DNA of 9,412 bases from an uncultured Actinomycetes bacterium (GCA_903839585.1 CAIMCU010000072.1:1-9412); one strand, 5' to 3'; shown: positions 1 to 8,208, numbered from the stretch's first letter. The notes: generated by a model from the sequence alone, not told the origin. A program made the numbers and translations.

Positions 1-683
1 CAGGTGATCCGGTTGAGATGGCATCTCTCTATAACATCGAAGGTGCTGATGAGTTAACTTTTCTTGACATCTCAGCGAGCAGTTCAAATCGAGAGACCAC
101 ACTCGATGTTGTACGAAAAACAGCTGAGCAAGTATTTATCCCATTGACCGTAGGTGGAGGCATTCGCACCGTTGAAGATGTTGACCGCTTACTTAGAGCA
201 GGCGCAGATAAGGTCTCCATCAATACCGCAGCTCTTGCTAGACCTGAGCTCATTAGTGAGATCGCTGATCGCTTCGGTTCTCAAGTTCTCGTTATCTCCA
301 TCGATGCACGCAGGGCGCGCAGCGAATCTGGTTTCGAAGTTACAACGCATGGGGGACGCCAAAGTTCTGGAGTAGATGCGCTTGCGTGGGTGGAACAGGC
401 GTGCGAGCTTGGCGCAGGAGAGATTCTTCTCAACTCGATGGACTCTGATGGAACTCGAGCCGGTTATGACATTGGAATGATCAAGGCCGTTCGAGCCATT
501 TCTAGAGTTCCATTAATCGCTAGTGGAGGAGCTGGTGCGCTCGAGGATTTTGCTCACGCATTGGATGCTGGTGCAGATGCCTTATTGGCGGCGAGTGTCT
601 TTCACTTTGGAGTTCACCGCATAAATGATGTGAAGAAGTACCTATCGAATCAGGGATATTGCGTTCGCATGCCTTCGGCTTGA
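1..683 (+). CDS. hisF: Imidazole glycerol phosphate synthase, cyclase subunit HisF (5' end missing)
   Basis: HisF takes the ammonia made by its partner glutaminase HisH and converts PRFAR to imidazole glycerol phosphate and AICAR, the fifth step of histidine synthesis, in the cytoplasm. The reading frame is open to the left edge, with the first full codon at base 3, and starts inside the family motif GDPVE. The ATG at 18 is therefore internal. About 226 residues are visible. By comparison with Thermotoga HisF about 29-30 are missing, including the first catalytic Asp, giving a normal total near 255. Visible (beta/alpha)8-barrel motifs are FLDISASS, the phosphate-binding [24 protein letters not shown] (holding the second catalytic Asp), [15 protein letters not shown] and IASGGAG, with AASVFHF near the end. 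It ends 17 bases before hisI on the same strand. hisH and hisA/priA would be expected upstream. Confidence 0.97.
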   Translation, partial: GDPVEMASLYNIEGADELTFLDISASSSNRETTLDVVRKTAEQVFIPLTVGGGIRTVEDVDRLLRAGADKVSINTAALARPELISEIADRFGSQVLVISIDARRARSESGFEVTTHGGRQSSGVDALAWVEQACELGAGEILLNSMDSDGTRAGYDIGMIKAVRAISRVPLIASGGAGALEDFAHALDAGADALLAASVFHFGVHRINDVKKYLSNQGYCVRMPSA

Positions 684-700
684 TAAGGCAGAATAAGCGC

Positions 701-1051
701 ATGAGCGTTCAACTTTCCCCAGAAATTGCATCGCTGCTCAAGGATCGTGAGCTTCTCATTCCAGCTATCGCTCAGGATGCAACTTCGGGAGAGGTACTCA
801 TGCTTGCCTATATGAATACGCAAGCACTTGCTCTCACCATCTCTACGGGTAGCGCTACTTACTGGAGCAGAAGTCGAAGAGAGTTATGGGTTAAAGGTGC
901 AACCTCTGGACATACTCAGGAGGTTATATCCATCGCACTCGATTGTGATGGTGATGCTCTCCTTCTAAAGGTAAACCAAACCGGTTCGGCTTGTCACACA
1001 GGGGAGCGCACCTGCTTTCATCAGCCGATCTCCTTGGATATTAAGCAATGA
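701..1051 (+). CDS. hisI: Phosphoribosyl-AMP cyclohydrolase HisI
   Basis: HisI opens the purine ring of phosphoribosyl-AMP in the third step of histidine synthesis, using zinc. The 116-residue protein is the normal size for a stand-alone enzyme and has no fused HisE domain. Diagnostic motifs are [21 protein letters not shown] followed by [16 protein letters not shown], and [10 protein letters not shown]. The cysteines in the DCD, ACH and TCF motifs are the expected zinc ligands, and the DCDGD aspartates match the metal-binding set. I chose the ATG at 701 because the protein then begins MSVQLSP, close to the conserved core, and an AAGG sits at 685-688. A TTG at 659 would extend the frame but would overlap hisF by 25 bases and add a residue run not typical of the family. 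The stop overlaps the trpE start as ATGA, suggesting translational coupling between the his and trp genes. Confidence 0.96.
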   Translation: MSVQLSPEIASLLKDRELLIPAIAQDATSGEVLMLAYMNTQALALTISTGSATYWSRSRRELWVKGATSGHTQEVISIALDCDGDALLLKVNQTGSACHTGERTCFHQPISLDIKQ

Positions 1052-2532
1052 ATCTAGAAGAGTTCCGTGGGTATGCGAAGGACCACAACGTAGTTCCTGT
1101 TTTTAGAAAGTTACTAGCTGATGGTGAAACGCCCCTCGGTGTTTATCGTAAATTGGCAAAGAACAAAGCTTCAACATTTCTCTTAGAGTCCGCCGAACAT
1201 GGAGGCGCTTGGTCTCGTTACTCATTCATAGGAGTTCATAGCGCTGCCACGTTAAGCGAAGCCGATGGACGTGCCGTATGGATTGGTACAGCTCCGGCAG
1301 GTGCTCCAACTGGAATCGATCCACTAGAAGCTCTCAAGCTGTGTTCTGCTCATTTGAAATCACCGAAAATCGCAGGGTTACCTCCACTAACTGGTGGTCT
1401 CGTTGGCTACATGGGGTATGACGCTGTGCGCCGCCTTGAAACCTTGCCTACTCACTCTAAGAAAGATCTCCCACTTCCAGAGATTGCTTTCATGCTCACA
1501 AGTGATTTAGCTATCATGGATCACTTCGACGGGACCATCACATTGATTGCGAATGCGATTAATTGGGATGGCACCGATGGGCGCGTTGATGAAGCCTTTG
1601 CAGATGCGCAGTCTCGCTTAGATCGCATGCAGATGGAGTTAGCGCAGCCACTTCCGGGCTTTGTTTCACAGATTCCTTCAATGAGTGATTATCACTTCGA
1701 ACGAAATATCCCTGAAACCGATTTTCTTGCAAAGGTGGCACAGATTAAGGAGGAGATCCTCTCTGGCGAGGCTTTCCAGGTAGTGCTTTCTCAACGGTTT
1801 GCAATGAACTGTCCGAGTGATGCAATCGATGTCTATCGAGCACTTCGCCTTAGTAATCCCAGTCCGTATATGTATCTCTTTAGATTTACAGATGGGGTTG
1901 AAATTGTTGGATCTAGCCCCGAAGCCTTAGTAAAGGTAACTGGCGAAGATGTCATGGTTCATCCAATTGCAGGCACTCGTAAGCGCTCGGATAACCCTGA
2001 AGAGGATCATCGATTAGGAGAGGAGTTACTGGCAGACCCCAAAGAGCGTGCTGAACATCTGATGCTTGTAGATCTAGGCCGCAATGACTTAGGACGAATC
2101 TGCTCGCCAGGTAGCCTTGAAGTAGTAGATTTTATGCACATCGAACGTTACTCCCATGTAATGCATATAGTTTCAACAGTTGTTGGAAAGTTATCTCCCA
2201 AATCATCTGCAGTTGATGCCCTCTTTGCTGTCTTTCCTGCAGGAACATTATCCGGAGCCCCAAAGCCGCGAGCGATGGAGATCATTGAAGAGCTCGAACC
2301 ACATCGAAGAGGTGTCTATGGTGGAGCTATCGGCTATATAGATTTCACCGGCAATATAGATGCTTGTATTGCTATTCGTACCGCGGTGATTTACGACAAG
2401 GTTGCATATGTGCAAGCGGGGGCGGGAATAGTTGCCGACTCTGATGCGCAGTCAGAGAATCAAGAGTGTATTAACAAGGCGGCCGCGGTCTTAGGTGCGG
2501 TCAATGCGGCAAATGCGATGGCGGGCAAGTGA
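1048..2532 (+). CDS. trpE: Anthranilate synthase component I TrpE
   Basis: TrpE converts chorismate to anthranilate, the first committed step of tryptophan synthesis, using ammonia from the glutaminase subunit TrpG. At 494 residues it is a stand-alone component I with no fused amidotransferase. The N-terminal domain has LLES at about residues 45-48 and RYSFIG near 58-62, the region known in enteric TrpE to bind tryptophan for feedback inhibition, so allosteric control is likely kept. The C-terminal chorismate-binding domain shows GSSPE (288-292), HPIAGTRKR (from 305), [11 protein letters not shown] (Asp near 342), [10 protein letters not shown] (397-406), YGGAIGY, and [11 protein letters not shown] with the metal-binding Glu region near the end. 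These favour TrpE over PabB, as does the trp context. The start overlaps the hisI stop (ATGA). The stop shares one base with the next start (TGATG). No trpG or trpD follows, so the partner must be elsewhere. Confidence 0.97.
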   Translation: MNLEEFRGYAKDHNVVPVFRKLLADGETPLGVYRKLAKNKASTFLLESAEHGGAWSRYSFIGVHSAATLSEADGRAVWIGTAPAGAPTGIDPLEALKLCSAHLKSPKIAGLPPLTGGLVGYMGYDAVRRLETLPTHSKKDLPLPEIAFMLTSDLAIMDHFDGTITLIANAINWDGTDGRVDEAFADAQSRLDRMQMELAQPLPGFVSQIPSMSDYHFERNIPETDFLAKVAQIKEEILSGEAFQVVLSQRFAMNCPSDAIDVYRALRLSNPSPYMYLFRFTDGVEIVGSSPEALVKVTGEDVMVHPIAGTRKRSDNPEEDHRLGEELLADPKERAEHLMLVDLGRNDLGRICSPGSLEVVDFMHIERYSHVMHIVSTVVGKLSPKSSAVDALFAVFPAGTLSGAPKPRAMEIIEELEPHRRGVYGGAIGYIDFTGNIDACIAIRTAVIYDKVAYVQAGAGIVADSDAQSENQECINKAAAVLGAVNAANAMAGK

Positions 2533-2699
2533 TGTCTGAGGGCTTATCCATTCTCCTATTTATTGTTATCTTCTCGTTAGTTACGATTTTCTTAAGCAAG
2601 CGTTTTAAGCTTTCACAAAGATATGAACGAAAGCCCCGTGAACTCTCACAGTGGAACTCTCTAGATAAAGGAATAGATCCAACCGATGAGCGTTCTTGA
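2532..2699 (+). CDS. Small trp-operon membrane protein (55 aa, one helix, possibly minimal TIGR02234-like)
   Basis: A 55-residue frame fills the space between trpE and trpC. It starts at an ATG that shares one base with the trpE stop and ends 14 bases inside trpC, a layout typical of coupled translation and a reason to believe it is real. The product has a short polar N terminus, one hydrophobic helix at about residues 5-22, then a basic stretch (SKRFK) and a polar tail with RYE at 30-32 and [12 protein letters not shown] at 41-52. By the positive-inside rule the tail faces the cytoplasm. Actinobacterial trp operons often carry at this position a membrane protein of about 180-230 residues (TIGR02234, Trp_oprn_chp). 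From memory it ends in a similar W-x-x-L-D-x-G-x-D-P-T tail. This gene would then keep only the final helix and tail. Its frame is closed upstream by a TAA at 2472-2474, so no longer N terminus is hidden in trpE. Function is unknown. Confidence 0.72.
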   Translation: MSEGLSILLFIVIFSLVTIFLSKRFKLSQRYERKPRELSQWNSLDKGIDPTDERS

Positions 2700-3459
2700 C
2701 TCAATTGTTGAGGGCGTGCGGGAGGATCTTTCCGCACGTCGCAAAAGCCTTGCCTATATACAAGAGGCGATGACATCTGCTGCCCCAACCGTTGATGCAC
2801 ATAAGTTTCTGCGCGCAGATGGCGTAAGCGTCATCGCAGAGGTAAAGCGATCCTCTCCAAGCAAAGGTGCTTTGGCACCTATTTCAGATCCTGCCTCTCT
2901 GGCTGCAAAGTATGAGGAGGCTGGTGCCTCGGTTATCAGCGTATTGACTGAACAGCGAAGATTTGGTGGATCCTTGGCCGATCTAGATGCGGTTCGAAAA
3001 GCGGTTTCACTTCCAGTACTACGTAAAGATTTTATGATCGATGAGTATCAGTTCTTTGAGGCTAGAGCTCATGGCGCCGATGTAGTTCTCCTTATTGTCG
3101 CCGCACTTTCCAAATCACAGTTGAAAGATTTCTACGATCTATCTACCGAGTTGGCTATGGCGGTGCTTGTAGAGGTACATACCGAGGATGAGTTAGAGCG
3201 CGCACTTGAGATTTCGCCTCGAATTATCGGAGTTAACTCACGCAACTTAAAGACGCTAGAAGTCGATAGCGCCGGATTTCAAAGGCTTCTACCGCGGATT
3301 CCAGATTCGATAATTCGCGTTGCCGAATCCGGAATCTCATCCCGCAAAGAGGTCGAGTTCGCACAGGAGTTTGGTGCAGATGCGGTTCTAGTAGGAGAGG
3401 CCCTTGTTCGTGCGGGGGATCCGATTTCTGCACTGCACGACCTAATGGGTCGAGGGTAG
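2686..3459 (+). CDS. trpC: Indole-3-glycerol phosphate synthase TrpC
   Basis: TrpC closes the indole ring: it decarboxylates and cyclises CdRP to indole-3-glycerol phosphate, the substrate of TrpA. The 257-residue protein is a single-domain IGPS without the fused TrpF found in E. coli. The (beta/alpha)8 barrel motifs are all visible: [10 protein letters not shown] at 52-61 with the catalytic Glu and Lys, VLRKDFM with the catalytic Lys at 114, [31 protein letters not shown], and the phosphate-binding [12 protein letters not shown] near the end. The N terminus [14 protein letters not shown] matches the family start, which supports ATG 2686 even though it lies inside the end of the small upstream gene. 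A purine-rich AAAGGA at 2667-2672 is a distant ribosome site, so coupling with the upstream frame probably matters. It ends 10 bases before trpB. Confidence 0.98.
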   Translation: MSVLDSIVEGVREDLSARRKSLAYIQEAMTSAAPTVDAHKFLRADGVSVIAEVKRSSPSKGALAPISDPASLAAKYEEAGASVISVLTEQRRFGGSLADLDAVRKAVSLPVLRKDFMIDEYQFFEARAHGADVVLLIVAALSKSQLKDFYDLSTELAMAVLVEVHTEDELERALEISPRIIGVNSRNLKTLEVDSAGFQRLLPRIPDSIIRVAESGISSRKEVEFAQEFGADAVLVGEALVRAGDPISALHDLMGRG

Positions 3460-3469
3460 GGTTGACTCC

Positions 3470-4666
3470 ATGAGTGTCGAGCAGAGCGAGGTTCTAGGCC
3501 ATTTTGGCCCTTACGGCGGACGCTTTGTTCCAGAGGCTCTTATCGGTGCGCTGGATGAGTTAGCTGCTGCGCACCAATCCTCACAGAGCGATCCAGCTTT
3601 TATGGCGCAGTTAAATCATCTGCATGCAACGTATACGGGTAGACCTAGCATCATTACAGAAGCAAATCGTTTTGCTGAGCATGCAGGTGGTGCACGCATA
3701 CTTCTCAAGCGTGAAGATTTAAACCACACCGGAAGTCACAAAATCAACAACGTCTTGGGGCAGGCTCTACTTACCAAGCGCATGGGTAAGAAGCGCATTA
3801 TTGCCGAGACCGGTGCAGGACAACACGGTGTCGCTTCAGCAACTGCAGCTGCGTTGATGGGACTCGAGTGCGTTGTTTACATGGGCGAAGAGGACACAAA
3901 ACGCCAGGCCCTTAACGTTGCACGCATGAAGCTACTGGGCGCCGATGTAGTTCCGGTGACTTCGGGGTCTCGCACACTTAAGGATGCCATTAATGAGGCG
4001 ATGCGCGATTGGGTGACCAACGTTGAAACAACTCACTACTTACTCGGTACCGTTGCAGGGCCACACCCATTCCCTTCAATGGTTCGCGACTTTCACAAGA
4101 TAATTGGAGAAGAGGCTCGCGAACAGGTTCTGGCGCTAACGGGCAAACTTCCCGACGCTGTTCTTGCATGTGTTGGCGGCGGATCAAATGCGATTGGAAT
4201 CTTTCACCGCTTTATCTCCGATCCATCTGTTCGACTTATCGGTCTTGAAGCAGGTGGTGATGGGGTTGAAACGGGGCGCCACGCTGCAACAATTACTGGT
4301 GGAACCATGGGAGTTTTGCACGGAACCCGCTCATATGTTTTGCAGGATGAAAACGGTCAGACCATTGAGTCGCACTCAATCTCTGCCGGACTTGATTACC
4401 CAGGTGTAGGTCCAGAGCACGCATACCTGCATGACATAGGTCGCGCAGAGTATCGAGCCATCACCGATAAAGAGGCGATGGAGGCGTTCGCTCTGCTCTC
4501 TAAGACTGAGGGAATTATCCCGGCGATAGAAACGGCACACGCGCTAGCAGGGGCAATGAAGGTTGGTAGAGAGTTAGGGCCTGAAGCAACCTTGCTCATC
4601 AATCTCTCTGGTCGTGGCGATAAGGATGTTCAAACCGCTGCACAGTACTTTGGAATTCCACTTTAG
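3470..4666 (+). CDS. trpB: Tryptophan synthase beta chain TrpB
   Basis: TrpB uses pyridoxal phosphate to join indole, channelled from TrpA, to L-serine, giving L-tryptophan. At 398 residues it matches the usual TrpB1 type that works in an alpha2-beta2 complex. The N terminus carries the family signature [11 protein letters not shown]. Key residues are the PLP lysine K91 in HTGSHKINN, the catalytic glutamate E113 in ETGAGQHG, the phosphate-binding loop GGGSN at 236-240, and the C-terminal [10 protein letters not shown], whose Ser contacts the cofactor ring. GLEAGGDG and [11 protein letters not shown] are also typical. A GAGGG and a GGG stretch 8-18 bases before the ATG provide a ribosome site. 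The gene abuts trpA directly (TAG then ATG), consistent with equal production of the two subunits. No trpF or trpM lies between trpC and trpB. Confidence 0.98.
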   Translation: MSVEQSEVLGHFGPYGGRFVPEALIGALDELAAAHQSSQSDPAFMAQLNHLHATYTGRPSIITEANRFAEHAGGARILLKREDLNHTGSHKINNVLGQALLTKRMGKKRIIAETGAGQHGVASATAAALMGLECVVYMGEEDTKRQALNVARMKLLGADVVPVTSGSRTLKDAINEAMRDWVTNVETTHYLLGTVAGPHPFPSMVRDFHKIIGEEAREQVLALTGKLPDAVLACVGGGSNAIGIFHRFISDPSVRLIGLEAGGDGVETGRHAATITGGTMGVLHGTRSYVLQDENGQTIESHSISAGLDYPGVGPEHAYLHDIGRAEYRAITDKEAMEAFALLSKTEGIIPAIETAHALAGAMKVGRELGPEATLLINLSGRGDKDVQTAAQYFGIPL

Positions 4667-5470
4667 ATGTCAACTACTTTGCAACAGGTTTTTGACAAGG
4701 CTAAGAGCGAAAACCGTGCCGCTCTTATCGCCTATATACCTGCAGGGTTTCCGACTCAAGAGGGTTGCAAGAAAGTTATTAAGGCTTTCGTAGATGGTGG
4801 AGTAGATGCTATTGAGATCGGATTTCCATACAGTGATCCTGTTATGGATGGACCGACTATTCAAGCTGCGGCGGTTACGGCTCTTGCTAACGGAACTGGT
4901 GCTGCAGATGTGTTTGAAGCGCTTAAGTGCGCGACAGATCTTGGGGTCGCCGGTGTTGTGATGACGTACTGGAATCCCATTGAACGTTACGGAGTCGATG
5001 AGTTTGCTGCAGCGATTGCAGCCAACGGTGGCAGTGGAGTAATTACCCCTGACTTAACTATCGAAGAGTCGCAAGGATGGGTGAGCGCCACCGATCAAGC
5101 TGGAGTTAATCGAATATACGTCGTGGCACCGAGTACAACAGATGCACGCCTTCCCTTGGTAACAAAGATGTGTGGAGGCTTTGTCTATGCAGCGAGCTTG
5201 ATGGGGGTTACCGGAACCCGATCCTCAGTCTCATCTGGAGCGCCAGATCTCGTTGCAAGGGTACGAAGGAGTTCAGATCTTCCCGGTGCCGTCGGCTTGG
5301 GTGTTTCAACTCGAGAACAGGCAAAGGGTGTTGCAGGATATGCAGATGGAGTAATTGTTGGCTCTGCATTTATTAATAAGGTACTTGAGTCTAAAAGCGA
5401 GGGGGATGCGTTGCTTGCAATTGAAGAGTTGGCGCGCGAACTTTCATTAGGCGTTAGAGAGGGAAGATGA
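4667..5470 (+). CDS. trpA: Tryptophan synthase alpha chain TrpA
   Basis: TrpA cleaves indole-3-glycerol phosphate to indole and glyceraldehyde 3-phosphate, then passes indole through the tunnel to TrpB. The 267-residue TIM barrel is the usual length. The catalytic pair is visible as E50 in IEIGFPYSDP and D61 in DPVMDGPTIQ, equivalent to E49 and D60 of the E. coli enzyme. Other family motifs are YIPAGFPT near the start, MTYWNPIERYG, the loop-6 region FVYAASLMGVTGTR, and the phosphate site VGLGVST followed by ADGVIVGSAFI. Translation starts on the base after the trpB stop, with a GGAA about 11 bases upstream inside trpB. Its own stop overlaps the next start as ATGA, linking the last tryptophan gene to an envelope gene. 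Confidence 0.98.
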   Translation: MSTTLQQVFDKAKSENRAALIAYIPAGFPTQEGCKKVIKAFVDGGVDAIEIGFPYSDPVMDGPTIQAAAVTALANGTGAADVFEALKCATDLGVAGVVMTYWNPIERYGVDEFAAAIAANGGSGVITPDLTIEESQGWVSATDQAGVNRIYVVAPSTTDARLPLVTKMCGGFVYAASLMGVTGTRSSVSSGAPDLVARVRRSSDLPGAVGLGVSTREQAKGVAGYADGVIVGSAFINKVLESKSEGDALLAIEELARELSLGVREGR

Positions 5471-5943
5471 GAGAGTCATTAATTAAAGCGCAGCCGTGGT
5501 TAGGTTTGATCTCAAGGTTAGTACTTGGGGGCGTCCTCTTTATTGCCGGCTACCTTAAGGTCGGCACACCCGATAAGTCTCAGATGGCGGTCCGTGCATA
5601 CGAGGTACTACCCATCTCCTTGGCAAATTTGATTGGTCTACTTCTTCCTTATGTAGAGATCGGAATCGGACTCCTGTTAATTCTCGGGGTTTACACAAGA
5701 ATTAGCGCCGCTTTAGGTGGAGCGATCATGGTTGTATTCATTGTCGCCATCGCCCAAGCTTGGGCTCGCGGTTTAACGATTGACTGTGGCTGCTTTGGCG
5801 GAGGAGGTCAAGTTGCCGCCAGTGAGACTAAGTACCTCTCTGAAATCATCAGAGACACAGCTTTGGTGTTACTAGCCCTCTACTTGATTAGGTACCCTAA
5901 TACCAAGTTTTCAATCGATAAATCACCGAAGCTAGCCAAGTAA
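5467..5943 (+). CDS. MauE/DoxX-like four-helix membrane protein
   Basis: This 158-residue integral membrane protein has four predicted helices at about residues 12-30, 50-72, 80-99 and 126-143, the layout of the DoxX/MauE group. Early FIAGYLKVG and a central VEIGIGLLLILGVYTR are typical of the group. Between helices three and four lies DCGCFGGGG (cysteines 107 and 109), a motif shared with MauE-type members thought to take part in disulfide chemistry. The next gene encodes a DsbA-like oxidoreductase, so an electron-exchange partner role at the membrane is plausible but inferred. It begins by ATGA overlap with trpA behind a GAGGGAAG stretch, and a 16-base gap leads to the next gene. It has no link to tryptophan synthesis beyond position. 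The family call is fairly secure; the precise function is not. Confidence 0.85.
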   Translation: MRESLIKAQPWLGLISRLVLGGVLFIAGYLKVGTPDKSQMAVRAYEVLPISLANLIGLLLPYVEIGIGLLLILGVYTRISAALGGAIMVVFIVAIAQAWARGLTIDCGCFGGGGQVAASETKYLSEIIRDTALVLLALYLIRYPNTKFSIDKSPKLAK

Positions 5944-5959
5944 GAGAAAAGGAAGATAG

Positions 5960-6655
5960 ATGGGAAAGAAAGACGCCGGCGCCCCAAAGAAGGATAACTT
6001 CACACGAAACCTAGTAGTGGTTGTAGTTGTGGGTGTCATCCTCATCATGCTCGTGCCAACGCTTATCTCTAAGCAAGGTGACAAGACCGCAGCTATTCCT
6101 GCCAGCGTCTCATCCTCTGAAGGTTATGGCATAGTCTTTAACGCCGATCTCGTTGGAAAGCCAAAGATTGAGATTTACGAGGATTTTCAATGTCCATTCT
6201 GCGCGCAGTTTGAAGCAATGGCAGGGGAGTACTTAGAGGATCTGATTGCAAAGAAAGAGGCGAAGGTTGTTTACCATCCCCTTTCCTTTATTGGTGATGA
6301 GTCGGTAAGAGCTGCAAACGCAGCAGCTTGCGCTGCCGATGAGAATAACTTCCTAGCTTTTCACAAGAACTTATACTCCAATCAGCCAAGTGCTGAAAAC
6401 TCAGGTGAGTGGAGCAACGATTACTTTAAGGCGGCAGGTCTAGGTGTCGGAATCACCGGAGGAAACTTTGCTTCATGTGTCGATAACCTCAAGTACCAGG
6501 ACTGGGTAGTCAACGTTGCCAATGAGGGTGGAAAGCGAAACGTTAACTCTACCCCTTCAGTATTCGTAAACGGAAAACTTATAGAGAATGAATCGATTCG
6601 CACTAATCAGATTTTTGATCTGAATAAATTCAAGTCCGCTGTAGCTAAGGGATAA
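5960..6655 (+). CDS. Membrane-anchored DsbA-like thiol:disulfide oxidoreductase
   Basis: The 231-residue protein has a short basic cytoplasmic N terminus, one hydrophobic segment at about 18-37 rich in Val and Ile, and an extracytoplasmic thioredoxin-fold domain of the DsbA type. No lipobox Cys is present, so it is probably a signal-anchored protein. The active site is CPFC at C78-C81 in YEDFQCPFC. The cis-proline loop is STPSVFVNG, with Pro 199. Two further cysteines, C124 and C173, are spaced much like the second disulfide of the mycobacterial DsbA (Rv2969c), a comparison made from memory. It probably oxidises or isomerises exported proteins. AAAGGA at 5948-5953, six bases before the ATG, is the best ribosome site in the cluster. 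The preceding MauE/DoxX-like gene is a likely redox partner. lgt begins immediately after its stop. Confidence 0.93.
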   Translation: MGKKDAGAPKKDNFTRNLVVVVVVGVILIMLVPTLISKQGDKTAAIPASVSSSEGYGIVFNADLVGKPKIEIYEDFQCPFCAQFEAMAGEYLEDLIAKKEAKVVYHPLSFIGDESVRAANAAACAADENNFLAFHKNLYSNQPSAENSGEWSNDYFKAAGLGVGITGGNFASCVDNLKYQDWVVNVANEGGKRNVNSTPSVFVNGKLIENESIRTNQIFDLNKFKSAVAKG

Positions 6656-7471
6656 GTGTTTCCTCGCCTGATTCCAACCCCTTCGATTTCGAAGGTTGAG
6701 ATTGGGCCACTCACAGTTCATTTCTACGCACTATGCATCATCGTCGGTATCGCCATCGCAGTCTGGTTGGGTGATAAGCGTCTGCGTCGCATCAATCCAG
6801 CGCTGGAGAACGTCGTAGCCGATGTCGCCTTTATCGCTGTGCCTGTTGGAATCATTGGCGGTCGTCTCTACCACGTCATAACAACACCTGAGTATTTCTT
6901 TGGTGTAAATGGTGACTGGGTAGATATCTTTAAGATTTGGCAGGGCGGATTAGGAATCTGGGGAGCGATCTCTCTGGGAATCGTCGGCGCATACTTTGCT
7001 TACCGAAACCTTTCGAAGAAGAGTGAGGCGAGCTTTCCTCCCTTTCTTACATTTCTAGATGCGTTAGCTCCCGGAATTCTCTTAGCTCAGGCGGTTGGAA
7101 GATTCGGAAACTGGTTTAACGCAGAGCTCTTTGGTAGGCCTTTAGATACATGGTGGGCTTTATCTATTCCAGTCAGAAATAGACCGTATGGGTATAGCGA
7201 GTTTGAGAGTTTTCATCCCACCTTTCTATATGAAGCCATTCTCTGTACCGCTGGGGCTGCGCTACTTATTTTCTTGACCCCTCAGCTCAAATCTGGACAG
7301 CTCTTTTTACTCTACATAATCACATACTCGCTGGGTCGTTTTTTTATCGAAGGTATCCGAATCGATCAGGCGCATGAAATCGCTGGTCTGCGCTTAAATC
7401 AGTGGGTCTCAATAGCGATAATCTCGGCAGGCTCCGTTTCATTCCTGAGAATTGGAAAAAACTTCAGGTAG
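6656..7471 (+). CDS. lgt: Prolipoprotein diacylglyceryl transferase Lgt
   Basis: Lgt moves a diacylglyceryl group from phosphatidylglycerol to the lipobox cysteine of exported prolipoproteins, the first step of lipoprotein maturation in the plasma membrane. The 271-residue protein has several hydrophobic helices and the family motifs in order: GPLTVHFYAL (Tyr near 24), IIGGRLYHV (67-74), WQGGLGIWGA (95-104), the signature GRFGNWFNAELFGRP (148-162), HPTFLYE (187-193), and GRFFIEGIRID (227-237) with the late Arg and Glu that are essential in E. coli Lgt. The start is GTG, directly after the TAA of the DsbA-like gene, with AAGG five bases upstream. The protein then opens with IPTPSISKVEIGP, as other Lgt proteins do. 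The C terminus is short and lacks the long tail of some actinobacterial Lgt proteins. Confidence 0.97.
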   Translation: MFPRLIPTPSISKVEIGPLTVHFYALCIIVGIAIAVWLGDKRLRRINPALENVVADVAFIAVPVGIIGGRLYHVITTPEYFFGVNGDWVDIFKIWQGGLGIWGAISLGIVGAYFAYRNLSKKSEASFPPFLTFLDALAPGILLAQAVGRFGNWFNAELFGRPLDTWWALSIPVRNRPYGYSEFESFHPTFLYEAILCTAGAALLIFLTPQLKSGQLFLLYIITYSLGRFFIEGIRIDQAHEIAGLRLNQWVSIAIISAGSVSFLRIGKNFR

Positions 7472-7481
7472 GCTCGCAAAT

Positions 7482-8204
7482 ATGGCCCTAGATGATGTCT
7501 ACCGCAGAAACCAACAGCACCGTACCCACCGCGCTGGATGGTTGCGGGCCGCTGTCCTTGGTGCAAACGATGGATTGGTATCGACTGCATCCTTAATGAT
7601 TGGTGTGGCCGCTGCGACAGCTGGTGGAAGTGATTCGAAATCTTTTTTGATTACAGCCGGCATTGCAGGAATAGCAGCTGGTGCAATGTCGATGGCGGTC
7701 GGTGAGTACGTATCTGTACGTTCGCAAAACGATATCGAAGACTCAGATCGTTTACTTGAAATTGAGCACTTAGCTATAGATCCAGAGGCTGAGCTTGAAG
7801 AGTTGCAGCATATTTATATCAATCGTGGATTAACTCCAGAGCTAGCTCTTGAAGTTGCGCAGGCGATGCACGCTAAAGATCCTTTAGAGGCTCACCTTCG
7901 TGATGAGCTAGGTCAGCATCCGCACACTAAGGCAAGACCGATGCAAGCGGCGATCGCATCAGCTCTCTCCTTTACTGCAGGGGGCTTCGTTCCATTTATG
8001 GGCACCTTTGCACCTTCGGCTGGAAAGGTCGCCTTTAGCATTGTCGTTTTCACCATCATCGGACTCCTCTTTACAGGAGTCTTGAGCGCTAAGACCGCCG
8101 GCTCAAAACTTGCCACTCCTACCCTTCGCGTAATTATGGGCGGTTGCCTCGGAATGGCCATCACGGCCGGGATTGGTCAACTCTTCCACCTGAGTGGCAT
8201 CTAA
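7482..8204 (+). CDS. VIT1/CCC1-family iron/manganese transporter
   Basis: The 240-residue protein belongs to the VIT1/CCC1 (DUF125) family, membrane carriers that move Fe2+ or Mn2+ out of the cytoplasm, in bacteria usually across the plasma membrane as export or detoxification. Helix 1 carries LGANDGLVSTASLM with the conserved Asp at 30. Helix 2 ends in AGAMSMAVGEYVSVRSQ (67-82) with the family Met and Glu. Residues about 83-150 form the acidic cytoplasmic metal-binding segment (glutamates at 93, 95, 102, 104, 106, 107 and an LEAHLRDELG stretch). Three hydrophobic segments follow, at about 155-178, 183-203 and 214-236. I chose ATG 7482 with AGGTAGG at 7466-7472. A TTG at 7452 would add 10 residues and overlap lgt. 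It lies 10 bases after lgt and is the last gene before the first real intergenic gap. Metal specificity cannot be read from the sequence. Confidence 0.93.
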   Translation: MALDDVYRRNQQHRTHRAGWLRAAVLGANDGLVSTASLMIGVAAATAGGSDSKSFLITAGIAGIAAGAMSMAVGEYVSVRSQNDIEDSDRLLEIEHLAIDPEAELEELQHIYINRGLTPELALEVAQAMHAKDPLEAHLRDELGQHPHTKARPMQAAIASALSFTAGGFVPFMGTFAPSAGKVAFSIVVFTIIGLLFTGVLSAKTAGSKLATPTLRVIMGGCLGMAITAGIGQLFHLSGI

Positions 8205-8208
8205 CACC

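Noticed and set aside
659..700. TTG at 659 as an earlier start for hisI
   Set aside because: It would overlap hisF by 25 bases and add 14 residues not typical of HisI. ATG 701 starts just before the conserved core.
2501..2800. 99-codon minus-strand frame across the trpE-trpC junction
   Set aside because: It is opposite three plus-strand genes and its translation is low in recognisable features. The plus-strand 55-residue frame explains the region better.
7452..7481. TTG at 7452 as an earlier start for the VIT gene
   Set aside because: It overlaps the end of lgt. ATG 7482 has an AGGTAGG ribosome site at normal spacing and gives a normal N terminus.
7913..8164. 83-codon minus-strand frame opposite the VIT gene
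   Set aside because: It lies wholly opposite a strong conserved gene, has no promoter or ribosome site I can see, and its translation has no recognisable motif.
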